A stretch of DNA of 64,000 bases from Aphelocoma coerulescens (Eukaryota > Chordata > Aves > Passeriformes > Corvidae), in NCBI RefSeq assembly GCF_041296385.1, contig NC_091023.1:7564924-7628923 (forward strand). The letters run 5' to 3'. Below are positions 49,580 to 61,860 of the stretch, piece after piece. The position numbers and the translations under genes are program-made. The notes beneath the pieces were generated by a model. That model worked only from the letters and a program-made list of their open reading frames with translations, ran no database searches and had not been told where the DNA came from. The first letter of the stretch is position 1, and each line of letters begins with the position of its first letter.

Positions 49580-52500
49580 GTGAGGCCTTCCTTCCTGGGC
49601 AGAAGTTTGTATTAAGTCTGTCTCTTCTCTAGACTTGTTATACTTCTGTCTGTCCCCCCAAAGCAGAAGACACGCAGCTGCACAGAGCTGGTACAGTCCT
49701 GGTCCCTCTCATACTCTGAGCATTCCTCTTCACCCACATATATTTCCTTCTTGGGAAACTGGGTCTTTTGTACTGTAGGTACAAAAAATTCTCAGCCTTT
49801 GCCTTATAAATTCATTGGCCAGGTTCCCTGAAACTTAACTACAAGATAGAAGACTTTAAAATATTCCATGCTAGACACCAGAGAAACTACATGAAATAAA
49901 GCACTTTATGTATATCTTTACTCCAGCACAGACTTCAGTCAGGGGTTCTTTAACATGACAGGCACTCAGCTACAATGCACAACTCCAGAAGAAACCAGGC
50001 TCCCTCAGTTACAGCTCAAAAACCCCACATTTGAGTCCTCTGCAGCACTGGGAAGCTCCTGAGCTTGGAGCAGAGCCTTCAGTAGGGCTCATGCTGGGAT
50101 TCACAGGGTATTTGGTGGCCACTGACACTTGGGCTGCGACCATCGCTTGGCCAGATTGTTTCTGTCACGTGCAGCCTGCTCTCCCCATAGAGCCAGTGGC
50201 ACTGCTCACACTCACAGCACTCAGGGCTGCAGTGCCAGCCACTGACCTTACCTAGCTGGGAAGTCAGCAAGTGCCTTTAATGCCTTTAAATTCAACTAAT
50301 ATCTAATTATGAAATAATTCAGCTTAAAAGAGATTTTCATTCTAGGAAAAATAATCCAAAATATGAATTCAATGAATTCACGGCTAATGTAATCTGCATA
50401 ATTTCAATGCATTCAACAGAACTGCACCATTTTAGATGAGCTAAAAGGCTGGATTCAAAATGCTGCCCTTTACTTTGATTAACCACCTGGCAAGCACCTC
50501 ACTCATGCTCAATTTATACAGGACAGAAAATCTTTGCTGTTCTCCAGTATTAGCAGAAGCTTTACCCTCTTAATTATTTAGGATAATACAATGAGGTGGT
50601 CACTGACCTGGGAGAATAATGAGAGAGACAGTCACTGAGCTTTAGCTCATCAGCACAAAAACTAAATTTCTGTATTTTCTGTGAAGATACAGCTCGAGTA
50701 ATTTATTCAACACTGCCATCTGTACTTCTCAAAAGAAAAATACATTTTTTTCAAAATAAAACGTGGAATCTTAGTGATAGACCAGTAAAGCCTAATATTT
50801 TGCTTAAATTTGCAGCAGGGAGTACTAAAATGTAATATTTTACCAACAGCATTAACCAGATTGTAGAATCTTACCTTCTGCAGTTTCTGCCCATTTCTCT
50901 CTTTTCTCGCATTTCTCTAAAAGGATTGCCATTAGAAGCAATGACTAAATTAAACTATTTGTTTCAGAATCACTCCTAAAAGATAAAAACACACTTGGAG
51001 AAGCCTCTAAGAGCAGTTGGATAAACTGAAAGGAACTGGAGTTGAATTATGTAAGCCCTACATATAAAACCTTTTGTGCACATTACTAGCCCTTTCAATT
51101 TATGGACATGATCGTTTCTTAAAATTCTTGTTCAGAAATATGTAGAACAAATGAAGTTTCTAAAATAAAGTTACCATTTCCACTGTACCTTTGCCAAAAG
51201 CACTGGTGTGACTGGTTGATCCCCCCCCAGTCTGTTCTGTTAAAAGTTGTAGCTTTTATCTGCCCTTTCTAAGCAAGTTTTGGGCCAGTGGCAAATTGAG
51301 AGTGACTCTCTAGTCTGATGGTTACTTCAGAAGTACAGTCTAAGAAATGTTTCACTTTATACATAAACTGGAACAAGGGGAAGAACTGAGATCTGGGATT
51401 ATTTCCAGAACATTCTCTGCATCAGACATTAGATATTGTCAGGAGAAATGGAAGATCCACACTCATATCCCCACTCTGCATTAGTCCAAGGCAGGACAGT
51501 TCTCATCTGTTTCCCAGAGGCACCGCTGTACAGAGGTGTTTTACCACCATTATAGAGCCCCAGCATATGGGTACAAGGCTGCTGGTGAATCCTGGCACAA
51601 CTCAGGTACGGGCTAAGACTGTCATCAAGTAATTACACCAATACACAGAAGACTTATAGGTGCTTCACCAGAAAAATCTTCACTGCTGAGGGACAGCTGC
51701 CCCCATGGTCAATCAAGGGCTGAGTAAAGGTTTTTGTGAATGCTAGTGACATCTAAATACTGGCATCTAAAAGAAGATTTAGTGCCTATAAGTTCCTGCA
51801 AATCAACCCTAAGGGGACTTTTCCCATCCTAGGCTTTCAAAAAGAAAAGATTAATTGATCATCAATAACATTCTTTATCTTCCTGGCAAACTCTTGCTGG
51901 ATACAAAATGTAGCTAATCATGTCAAACCATTTTCTTCTGTTGTTGACATGAAATATCATATACCTCCAGGCTGGAAAGCTTTCCTCATTTTTGATATTG
52001 GAATAGTTTTAGGCAACTGAACCTCCAGACAAGGGAGTGAAATTGCTGAGGGAAGGGTGCAGGAGGACCAGTGCCATTTTGCACACAATTCATCATTACT
52101 CTTTGCTCTCTGGAAATTTAGCCCTTCTACAGCCTACCCTGGAATTTTCTCTTTTGTTCCTTCAGAGAGAAATGAGTCAGAAAGTTTAATAGTTCAGCAG
52201 AAAATCTTTGAAAGACCTTAGAAACAAAACCCAAGGTACCCTCAGAGAAAAAAATTAACAGACAATATTCTGATTGTTGCAAAACCACTCTTGAAAAGCT
52301 GCTGGGAGATAATTTAGAACTGTGCCATTTAAAATACAGCTACTCTCCAATCATTCCCTTTAACTTAAATCTCACAGGATCAGTTCTCTGAAGCTGCATT
52401 GGCAAATCTGCATTACTGCATCCTTACTGCTGGCAGGCTTTACATGCACATGTCAAAAAAAGACTGTAGAGACATTTATTAATAATTTTGCTCTTAAAGT

Positions 52501-53056
52501 TAGCAGAGGTTTGGTAATTGTACAAGCTCATCTGACAAGAAATTCACCCACCACAATTCACAGATCATTGTTAGAGGAGATTGTTGCTTCAGGACCACCC
52601 AGCAGTCAGTCCTACTCTACTGCACCCATCTGGCTTCCCACCAGTTGTTAAGGAAAAAGTAGCAGGATTCTATCAAAAATGCATCAAGGCAACTGTCACC
52701 TGAAGGCACCACATTTGTGAACTCCAACAAATGCTGTCAAAAACGTCCTATAGGGAAAGGCAGTCCTCAAATAATCTTACAGAGATTTAATGTTAGGTAC
52801 AGATCTTAAATAAAGTCCCTAATACTGCCTTGTACTGCTATGCCCAGTATCTCCATGGAACTTTGCTGAGAAGAAATTAATTTCCTGCATGATATATATC
52901 ACTGTTGTTCAGCTCAGTTGTCTGCCTGCTTCTTCAGCTAGAGAAAGCTGTCCTCAATCTAAATATTTATTCATGGCATCACAAGGACTTGACAAGTTTG
53001 TCAGATACAGCATGCTCATTAACAATATTTCTAAATTAAAAAATTAGTAGACTGGA
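49580..53056. other. Noncoding DNA, nothing recognised
   Basis: No named repeat or gene is seen. A GC-richer patch lies at 50030-50260 with short opposing frames. A run of eight C starts near 51222. Confidence 0.5.
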
Positions 53057-53218
53057 AGCAGAGATAATATCATCTTACACCTAGCACACTAACTTAAACC
53101 ACGTGGAACAAAATTCTACTCCCTTAAATTTGATTAAAGCAGAGATAATATCATCTTACACCTAGCACACTAACTTAAACCACGTGGAACAAAATTCTAC
53201 TCCCTTAAATTTGATTAA
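53057..53218. repeat. Perfect two-copy tandem duplication, 81-bp unit
   Basis: Copy one (53057-53137) and copy two (53138-53218) are identical at every base that I compared. The match extends one base further to the left. The unit begins AGCAGAGATAATATCATC and ends CTTAAATTTGATTAA. No open frame is preserved across it (81 is a multiple of three, but all frames hold stops). Full identity means either a very recent duplication, a polymorphic copy-number locus or an assembly join error. Confidence 0.97.
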
Positions 53219-54477
53219 TCTCATTTTTCTGACAATACTGCTACTGCTGTAAAAAGTGTAATCCCATATAAGGAGTGTAACTTTCTGCCCATTTTATTTA
53301 TATTTTGGTATAAGGTGCTTGGATTTGAAAGTAACTGAAATAAGGCTTTGCAATACCTTGATAAAACAAGTGTAAGAATGCCTGAGAATGCAAAGCTGGT
53401 TGCAGACTGTATGAAACCTCCTTTTCTGATGTGGATATCCAGGCTTGCCAATTCTTGCTGGTGCAGAATTCCCTTAGCAGTAAGCAGAAAGGTTCCTGCT
53501 AACAAATGCAGTCTAGGTAGGTTAAAAACCTTCCTTCAGTTGCCAGATGCAGGATATCACAGCAGTGCAGGAGAAGGTGTCTCTCAGCCCTGGTGGCAGA
53601 CACGGTGTCACCAAGCACAGAGTGTCACCAAGCACAGCCTCAGCTGTGCAGAGAAGGCTCAGGAGGCACAGAGTGGGTGAGGGAGCTGGAATTCCAGAGC
53701 TTCTGCAGCCTCCTGCTAGCAGGGCTGGGGAACAGCTCTGTGTGCCTGTGCCTACCGAGAGTGTGGCACAGAGTCCTGCCTCCCACCTCCAGCTGGCAGC
53801 TGTGACAACTGATCAGGAGCTGGGAATCTGAACGACTCCATGCTCCAGGAGTGGCATGGAACAAACCAGGAATCCCTGCTCCACACAGAGGAGATGGACT
53901 GTTTGAGAGCAAACATTTCTCAAACAATTAAATTTTTCTTTAAATGTTCTAAAATAATCGAAAGTTACATTAGCAGTAGGAGTTAAATAAAATGTAATAC
54001 TTCCTGTGACTGAAATATTTAAATCATCTAAGAGTCCCAGAAAATCCCTCCTGCAATCTGTATGTATTATATTTGAACCACAATATTTATAGTGAGTTTA
54101 TGAGGAGAGATTGAATATCTTCCTCATTCTTTCTTGGTGGTATATGAGGCAAATGATTAAAACCAGGAGAATAAAATTCTCCTGAGTTGTTTTCTGTCCT
54201 TCAGATACAGAAAAATCACATATAAGAGTTTTTACTACTGTTATTTGACCATTATAAATATTTCTAATAATGAGTTAGGTCTCCCATTTTGAAGAAGAAA
54301 AATCACCATTATTTATGTGAATAATAGGGTTAAAATAGAGCATTTATGAGACAGAAAGAGAATAAGGAGGGTAGGTAACAGCTGCCAGAGAACTCTGGAA
54401 TATATAATGAGTTTTAATCACTAAAAAAAATTTTAAAGTTCACATAAAAAGAAGTGATTATTTTCCAGCAAGTTTTC
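53219..54477. other. Noncoding DNA with a GC-richer patch and a small repeat
   Basis: Between about 53530 and 53890 the DNA is GC-richer and carries overlapping frames of 70-110 codons on both strands. None resembles a known protein. A 17-bp tandem repeat lies within this patch. Confidence 0.5.
53605..53638. repeat. Two-copy tandem repeat, 17-bp unit
   Basis: GTGTCACCAAGCACAGA (53605-53621) is followed directly by GTGTCACCAAGCACAGC (53622-53638). One base differs. It is a small recent slippage-type duplication. Confidence 0.9.
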
Positions 54478-54525
54478 AAGTACATCCTTTGTGAAGAGCC
54501 ACAAAGGGATAACCTGGATGTACTT
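54478..54525. other. 48-nt hairpin with an 8-nt bulge
   Basis: The left arm runs without interruption: AAGTACATCC (54478-54487) then TTTGTG (54488-54493). The loop is AAGAGC (54494-54499). The right arm is CACAAAGG (54500-54507), an unpaired GATAACCT (54508-54515), then GGATGTACTT (54516-54525). The outer stem has 10 perfect pairs. The inner CCTTTGTG/CACAAAGG stem has up to 8, sharing the two C with the outer stem. Pairing stops outside. It could be the collapsed core of an old inverted-repeat transposon, a small structured RNA or chance. It is short for a microRNA precursor and the bulge is large. Confidence 0.5.
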
Positions 54526-57500
54526 CACAGTTCAGCTGTAATACAGTACTCAAGCTGGTATTAGACAACTTCATTGGGTTCAGTGATGAAATCAGCAGAA
54601 CATGGAGTAAGCCCAGGCTTACAGGCAGTTTGTTTTTCAGTCAAACAAAATACTGCTTTAGTAAGTGTCAGTATTACCCTGAAAAATGAAGGCACAAGAG
54701 AAACCGGACTGCCATCATTTTTTTCATTTAAAAAACTATGTGAAAAATTTCATTTCATCATTATGTCTACATGTTAGATCTTCTCATTATCATACCAGTA
54801 TCTATTTCTATACAGGGTCACATAGTTCATATAATTTACATCACCCTCTCCCATGTGTGTTGTTCCCAGTGCTCCTGGACATGCAATCTGCAGGTTACAC
54901 AGTTTTCATGCAGCAGTTAGAGCAAAATGATTACATGGAGCTAACTTCAGCAAGGGGAGCCCATCTACTTGGATAAAGAGAGAAATAACATGTGCCAACA
55001 CAATCATTTTGCAATATCTATTCCCCAGAAGACCTTGGGTTTTACCTCAGGTGACAATAGCCCTCCAAGGTGGAGGTCCAGGCTCAACCTTTGTATTTAA
55101 GCATGACAACAAGAGGTTAAATAAATTCATGAGATCACAGACAGGACTATCAAATATGTAACTGGATTATCAGAGAACATCACAAAACCCCAACCTGGAT
55201 GGTTAGTTCTGAGTCAAATCAGTTCTTCTCTCTGGTTCAGATATTTTGTTTCCAAGGATCAATTTCCCATATCCTTGTAGCTTTCCTGATACTGAATAAT
55301 TGAAAACATTTTGACACATTCAAAGAGCTTCATTCAAGTTTCTTTAAAGGAACGACACTCAGTCATTAGTGCCACTGGCAAACAGATGCACAACAGATGA
55401 ATACAATGTTTTAGAGGATGAGAGTAGCATAAAAAGCACATCAAGAGTCAAAATAAACATCATTTTTCTTTGATTAAAGTCAGTTTAAAACAAATGTATA
55501 GACCTCATATGTGTAGACAATAGAATACCTGCAGAGAAATTCAAACCTGCACAGGAAAGGCTCCAAACACATTCTACCCAAGCAACAAGAAACCGTGATC
55601 CTAAGAATGCACTGGAGACATTTTTCTGTTGGTTTCTTTTAATGGCAGCTATAGAAAAAATACTTAGTACGTACTTTGCTGTGTAAATATTGCAATCATG
55701 TATATATCAGCTCTTCCAAAAATTCCTATCTCAGTCACAGACATAACTGCAGAGTAATCAGGGCTTCCCTCTCCCCTCCCCTCTATGTGTACGGCAGGCT
55801 GTGTATTCACCTGTGCTGCAGTTTCTCCCAAATTCCTTGTTCACTCTCTCCTTGGAAATGAAACCCTTTTAAGTTGCCCTCTGGCTGATTATTTTCCTGA
55901 ATTTTCTTGTCTAATACTTCTTCCAGGCCTTGTGTATTCTGCAGCTTGAACAATTTTCCTGTTTCTTATCCAAGTCAATCTTAGTGCAAAATTTGTTAAT
56001 CTAATAGTGGTATTAAAGAATGGAGGCTCAAAACCATGCATGGAAACTTGATCTCATATCCAGTAAGGATTAGTCAAATGCCCTGAAAAGGTTGTGCTGA
56101 GTTCTGCACCAGGCTGACATTTTTAGTATCATATCACTGATATCCTACTCTGCAAACTACAAACAGGGACTTGTAATTTGAGGGGGTTTTGCGCACTTCA
56201 AACTTTCAGAAATGTGCCACTTAACAGATTTGATCTCAAAGTACATCTAGCAGAGGTGTCCAAATGAATAACTGACAGCAGATGTTCGTAAGGGCAGTAT
56301 TCAGCTGCAGCATTGCAAAGTGCTTCTCTCCAAGATGGAACAGAAAACCCCTGGAGTTCTCTGTCTGAAGCCCTGGTTCCTCTTTCTACCCAAGGCACTG
56401 CCCCGATTTTACAGTTTGCCCTTGAAGACAGGATCACGTAACACAGCTGAATGTGATTCCATTTCAAAACAACTCAAATACCTGGCATAGAATTAATCTT
56501 GCAAAAATGAGGCAGGTGATAAATCAGATAAGAGCCACTCCCCCTTCTTATTCAGCACACTCTTGAGCTTCAGACTGAGAAATGGGAATCTGTGAAAGGG
56601 TACCTTGCTGAACTGTGATGGACTATATCCAAAAGAAGATTAAGCCACAAGATAGAAATACCTTGATGGATTTATTCCATTAGTCTGCAGAAAAGAGGGA
56701 CATTTAATGTGAAGAAATTCTAGTTTAAATCACTGAGCCAATTTTATTTCATCTGTAACTAAGTTAGATCTCAACAGAGCTACAAGTAGAATAAATTTGT
56801 CCTCTGCGCTTGATGTTTTGATTTTGTGGCTTAAATATTTTGTTATTTACCTGATAAGATATTTTTACATTATACTACCTTTTTGGTCTGAAGTAAGACT
56901 AATTTCCATTCCTGTGGTCAAAGCCATTATCTCCAAAGCATTTACTCAGATGGTACATTTCACTTTAAATTTTATTCTAGCTTCAACTGTACTGTTTTCT
57001 AATTACATTTCTGGTGGAGGTTTCACCCTTATATCCATGTGAGCTGAGTTATTCACTGTTAGAAATTTATTGCACCTAAATTACAAGTTTGGAATGTTGC
57101 TTCACATGTAATTAATTTGAGTAATTGTCATGAGTCCGCCAAACAGCCCGTGTTCACTGAGATGAGGCTTTATAAATTAGACAGGCAGTGGATCTACCAG
57201 GAGAGTTGGTGCAATAGATAAAGACTGCAGTAGCTAGTGGTGTTTTCATGTGTAATTAGAAAATGCATTGTTCTCCAATTAAGGAAATTAATTAAAATCA
57301 AGCAGATGGTAATCAAGGCATATTGCAATATAATTTTCTCTAGTACATGCATTACTCTCAGGTGCTATCAATGTACACTATTGGTTTTACACTGTAAATT
57401 TAGCTCCAAGATACATTATCCTATCTATTTCTTAATATAATCTTCTCACTTATTTTTCAATTTGTTTTTCATTGAACTGTACAATTAATCCTGTGCTACA

Positions 57501-60500
57501 CATGAAAGGCAGTGGCTACAAAATATTTATTATGGGATATTTTTCTTGTCCACAATAGTTCTGGGTCAAATACAAAGTTAGATTAGCAAATATTTAATCC
57601 ATATGCAAATTAACCTCATTGTTATATGTGGTGTGATAACCTTGATCGTGTAATATAATGAGAATAATCTTCATATTACCCCTTGAAAACTGAAAATGTT
57701 GCTCAGTTTATCAAACATTTAACATTCACCATAAAAATAATTGACACAGAAATTGCATCATTTGTTATTTTCTTTCTAAACACCTCAGAGCTCCCAAGGG
57801 AAGGTAGATAATAGACCAGCAAGCCTCTGGAATGGCAAACATCCAACAAAAGCTAAAAATCAAACTTTCAAAACAACTTGTGGCATTTTTTTCATTTATC
57901 AACAAACAATTCAGAATAACAGAGCCACCTAGAAACTCCAGGATCAGTTTCTCCACTTGCAAGGGCTGAAATTTCCAAAAATACAAGTGACAGTATCTAG
58001 AGTAGCCCTTTCACCTTCAGTCATTCAAAACTGCTTGATTACGTTACTCTCTTTAACATAGTAAAGATTTATATGTACACTCCATGTACTTCTCATGATG
58101 TATAATTGTATTCAGATTCTAGTGAACACAGATGGGAAAACATCCTTTCAAGCCATTTTTGGTCCATTCCAGTTGGTAACAATATCTGGTTCCCTGTCCA
58201 AGGCTCTAAGTACACTCCGTTTTTAACTGAGTTTGGTCAAAACATGTCAAGTAACTACGACTAACTTAGTTCCATGAAACCAATGTGTTTATGATTAAGA
58301 AATATCCCCATCTTCGCCTACAAAAAATAAATAATCATATAGGAGGGAAAGCTGATTTTTAAAGCCTCACACAATCAGGGCCCCTGGCCATGGTGAGGCA
58401 TGAAAACAGGTTAAAAAGAATACCACCGAGTTTCAGAAGGACGACCTGCTATGGGTTGCTCTGGTGGAAAATTCCCAGTGTATCTCTCAAGTGCACAGCT
58501 GACCTCAGGCTGCGCTTCATAGTGACACCTCAGGCATGGCTGAGGTTCAAAGGCTATGGCTCAGTCCTTTTCTCCTTGCATGAGAAACACTGGCCCGTGC
58601 TTATTAGGAGCAATTCTCCAGTAAAAGTTTGATCCTGGATTCACCGTACCCAGCTTGGCAGGGGGCTACAAAAACCTGAAGACAGATGCCCATCCACCTT
58701 GCTCTATTTTCATTTGCTGTGTCTGGGAAAGCAGCATAGCCTAAATTCGTAAGGTTCACCACAATTCCCCTTCCTCCTCAACATCACCACCTTTGTTCTG
58801 ACCTGTGGCCCGTGCAGTCTCACTGTTCCTACAATACCCCCTCACTGGTCAATGCTCCTGCCTTAACTTATCAGTGGCTCTAAGAGCCTTCACAAGGTGG
58901 CAGTTTGAGAGAATTCTTAATCCCATTTTCTTCCAGCAAAGATACTGCTTTATCCTTGAATCCAAAAGGCTTTTGTAAACCCACATCAATGCGATCTTTT
59001 GAGTACTTAGGTAATGTCTTAATTGCAATGTCAAGCTCCTGGTATCACTGAAAGTTCGGAAAATGCAAGATATACAACTGAAAAATAAACAGCTATTACA
59101 AACATAAAGAGCTATTTGCTCTCCACTTTTTGGTACAATTTTCTTATGGCTCTAAGGAAAGAAAATCCATTAGTGTGTAAGCTGAAAGTGCAGTTTATAT
59201 GCTGACATAGTTCACTTGCCAGAACAATCCAGAAAAATTTTATGTCAGGAAATTAAGGACAATGAAATGTAGACCAGTTTGCATGCAAAACTAACAAGGA
59301 ACACTTGATTTTTAAAAAACCCAAGGCGTTCTTCCCCTCTATCTTCCTTATGCACTGTCTGTTTAACAAGGAAACTAAATTAACAAACAGAAACGGCTCA
59401 CTGGAGATCAGAGGTCAGGTGCTTCCATCCTCTGGGTAAACAGGATATTTCAATATAATAGAAGGGAAGTAAATGTTTTCACTTTCTCACTATCTCAGTG
59501 CAGTTAAGTAGTAGTACAAGTAGTAAACGAGAGATTAAATTCCCTACAGTTTGAGGTTGGACCAGAAAAATTCCTTTGTGAAAAGTGGAGAGTGTCATAC
59601 ATAAACCATACACCAGGAGCTAAATTCAGAGTTTGCCTTGTTATTTGCTGCTTAATATTACGGTTGTGACACACTGAGAGTTTTCCCCATTGTACCTTAG
59701 AGGATATATCACCTAGTCTATTGCAATCAAATGAGCTTTCAGACCTCTGCCAAGGTCTTTGAGATTATTAGAGGAAACAAAATGGGTTATAGGCATTTAA
59801 TTCAGTCTTACTCTTTTACAGCTTCCTATCTGCCATCTGTTAACTAAACCTGAAATCTTAAATGCTGCTATAGATTCAAGGTAAACTTCTACTGCACCCA
59901 GATGTCTCCTTTGAAAAGATGTTACCAATTAAGTTGCTACCAGTTCTGTTCTAACACACTGCAGACTTTTTCACCACAGTTACTGATATATCATTACTGT
60001 CCACACCAAGATGTGCATGGGTGTGTTTATTTTCATGCACAGAAACACCTACATCAATGTATGACTCTGTTGTAAAATACTGTACTGATTCATGGCCAAA
60101 AGTCAGCATTATTAAAACCTTTATTGCACTCTTAGCTCACAGGCCTGGCACCTACCTGGTTACTTCTTCAACATTAAATACAATTACAGGCTAATCTTTA
60201 CCCTGGCTGGGGTTAAAATTTTCAGCTGCAACACATTTTGATCAACAGAAAAACTTCACATTTCTTCACTCTCAGTTTGAGATCCCCCACAGATCTCTGG
60301 AAGGGAGAAATCATTTTAGCTGAGATGAAAATTAAACAAGGTTGTCAACCTTTCTGCACTTCTGTAACACTTCTGTAAGTAACACAAGGAAGTACCCCTT
60401 GCAAGGATAAAAGGGAAAAGAATTATTGAATGAGAAAACACTTTTCAGCTGGATAGTGAGAATAATTTAGCAAGTGTCACTTTGGCTTTTTCAGACTTTA

Positions 60501-61519
60501 ACAGGCAGAAAGCATCTTGCTGACTGAAGATGAATCTAATTCTTTCAGATAGCTGCAGAGTCACCAGCCTCCCCTAGCATAAGCACACACCAAAAATCTC
60601 ATATAAAAGCCAACACAGCAGAGTTAATCTCCTTTCTACTGGTTCAGAACAAAACAATTGCCACTTTATGGGTTAAAATGGCTATAAATAGATGTTCTTG
60701 TGAAAACTAAGTCTGAGGCTATTCTGGGGAGAAGCTTCAACACAGAATAAACCCAGCGGTACCTGGAGTCCCACTTTCAGAACCCTATGCTCACTGCTGG
60801 AGCCACTGCCTCTCATCTTAGTGAACTCCATGCCATTTTGGATGTAAGTCTCAATAGGGCTCCAGACAGCAGGTCACATTCACTCAGAACGGCAGATTTA
60901 ACCCACACCTCCACTAAAAACATGTCCTTTTTTAAATAATATCTCTACTTTTTTTTTAATATTTAATGCGTTATTGAGGTCACTAGCCAGTTAGCATTTA
61001 ACACTCTCTCTAGACAACAAGCTTTTCGAGGTTTGGATTGCAACCTGACTAAAGCCAGAGGCAGCTACGTTCACGCTTATGCACAAACAACTCTGCAAAA
61101 CATAGAAAACTAAATTTCCTCACCCCTGGGAACATTATGCAACCAGAGCTGCAGCAGTGAAATTAGTGATGCTCCATTCTAACACCTGCATTCCACCACT
61201 CACCTGGTCCCTTGCACTTGCTGTGCTACTCTCCTTGGCCAGCCCTGGCAGTGCCAGCTGAAGCAGCCCCTCCCTGTACTCCTGATCAGAGCAGGTGTGT
61301 TTGTTACTGTTCCGTGTTTGGCTAACAAGAAAGGGCTGTGAGCTCCAGCTAATATTAATACAGCTACTAATGCAATTCAAAGTTTATTTTTGAATCTTCA
61401 GAATTAAACAAACCAGCATCTGGGGTAATTTCTCATTGATCTCTTTTCAAAACCTCCTGACCATGAAATCCATATAAAATCATGCTTGGTTGGGCAGAAT
61501 ATCAATTCCTACTAATCAA
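54526..61519. other. AT-rich noncoding DNA, nothing recognised
   Basis: There is no recognisable gene, RNA gene or repeat family. A pyrimidine-rich tract lies near 55767-55784. A segment around 57130-57240 has a few CpG and could be conserved, but I cannot show this from one sequence. Confidence 0.5.
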
Positions 61520-61860
61520 CGTTTTCAAACACACGGTCAAAGCAGTTTTATTGTCCTTCATTTCCTCATTACTGCATTCAAAGCAGAAGGGCACGGAAAT
61601 GTTTCCAACGTCGTTGTATTGCCATCTGGTGTTCCAATCACGTAACCACAGGTATGTTTTAAACCTTAATCCAACCTCCGAAGCGTCTGGAGGTCCGTGG
61701 AATACATCTGGGAGGACTGCAAAACCTGACTATAATCTACATTCACTTTCAGGAGACTCGAATTTTCAATTTGTGGTTCATTCCTCTGGGAAAATTTTAC
61801 AGGCCAATACATCAAAGGACACTGATAAATCACTGTATGCATATCCAAATCCGTATCCAT
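61520..61860. promoter_or_regulatory. CpG-dense patch in AT-rich DNA; possible regulatory or young sequence
   Basis: I count about eleven CpG in 340 bp, for example AACGTCGTTG, CACGTAACC, CTCCGAAGCGTC, GTCCGTGG, CTCGAATT and ATCCGTATCC. GC content is not high, so this is not a CpG island. Retained CpG suggests little germline methylation, selection or recent arrival. A 134-codon plus frame (61482-61886) overlaps the patch but shows no recognised domain. A CACGTAAC word resembles a bZIP/E-box-type site. Confidence 0.25.
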
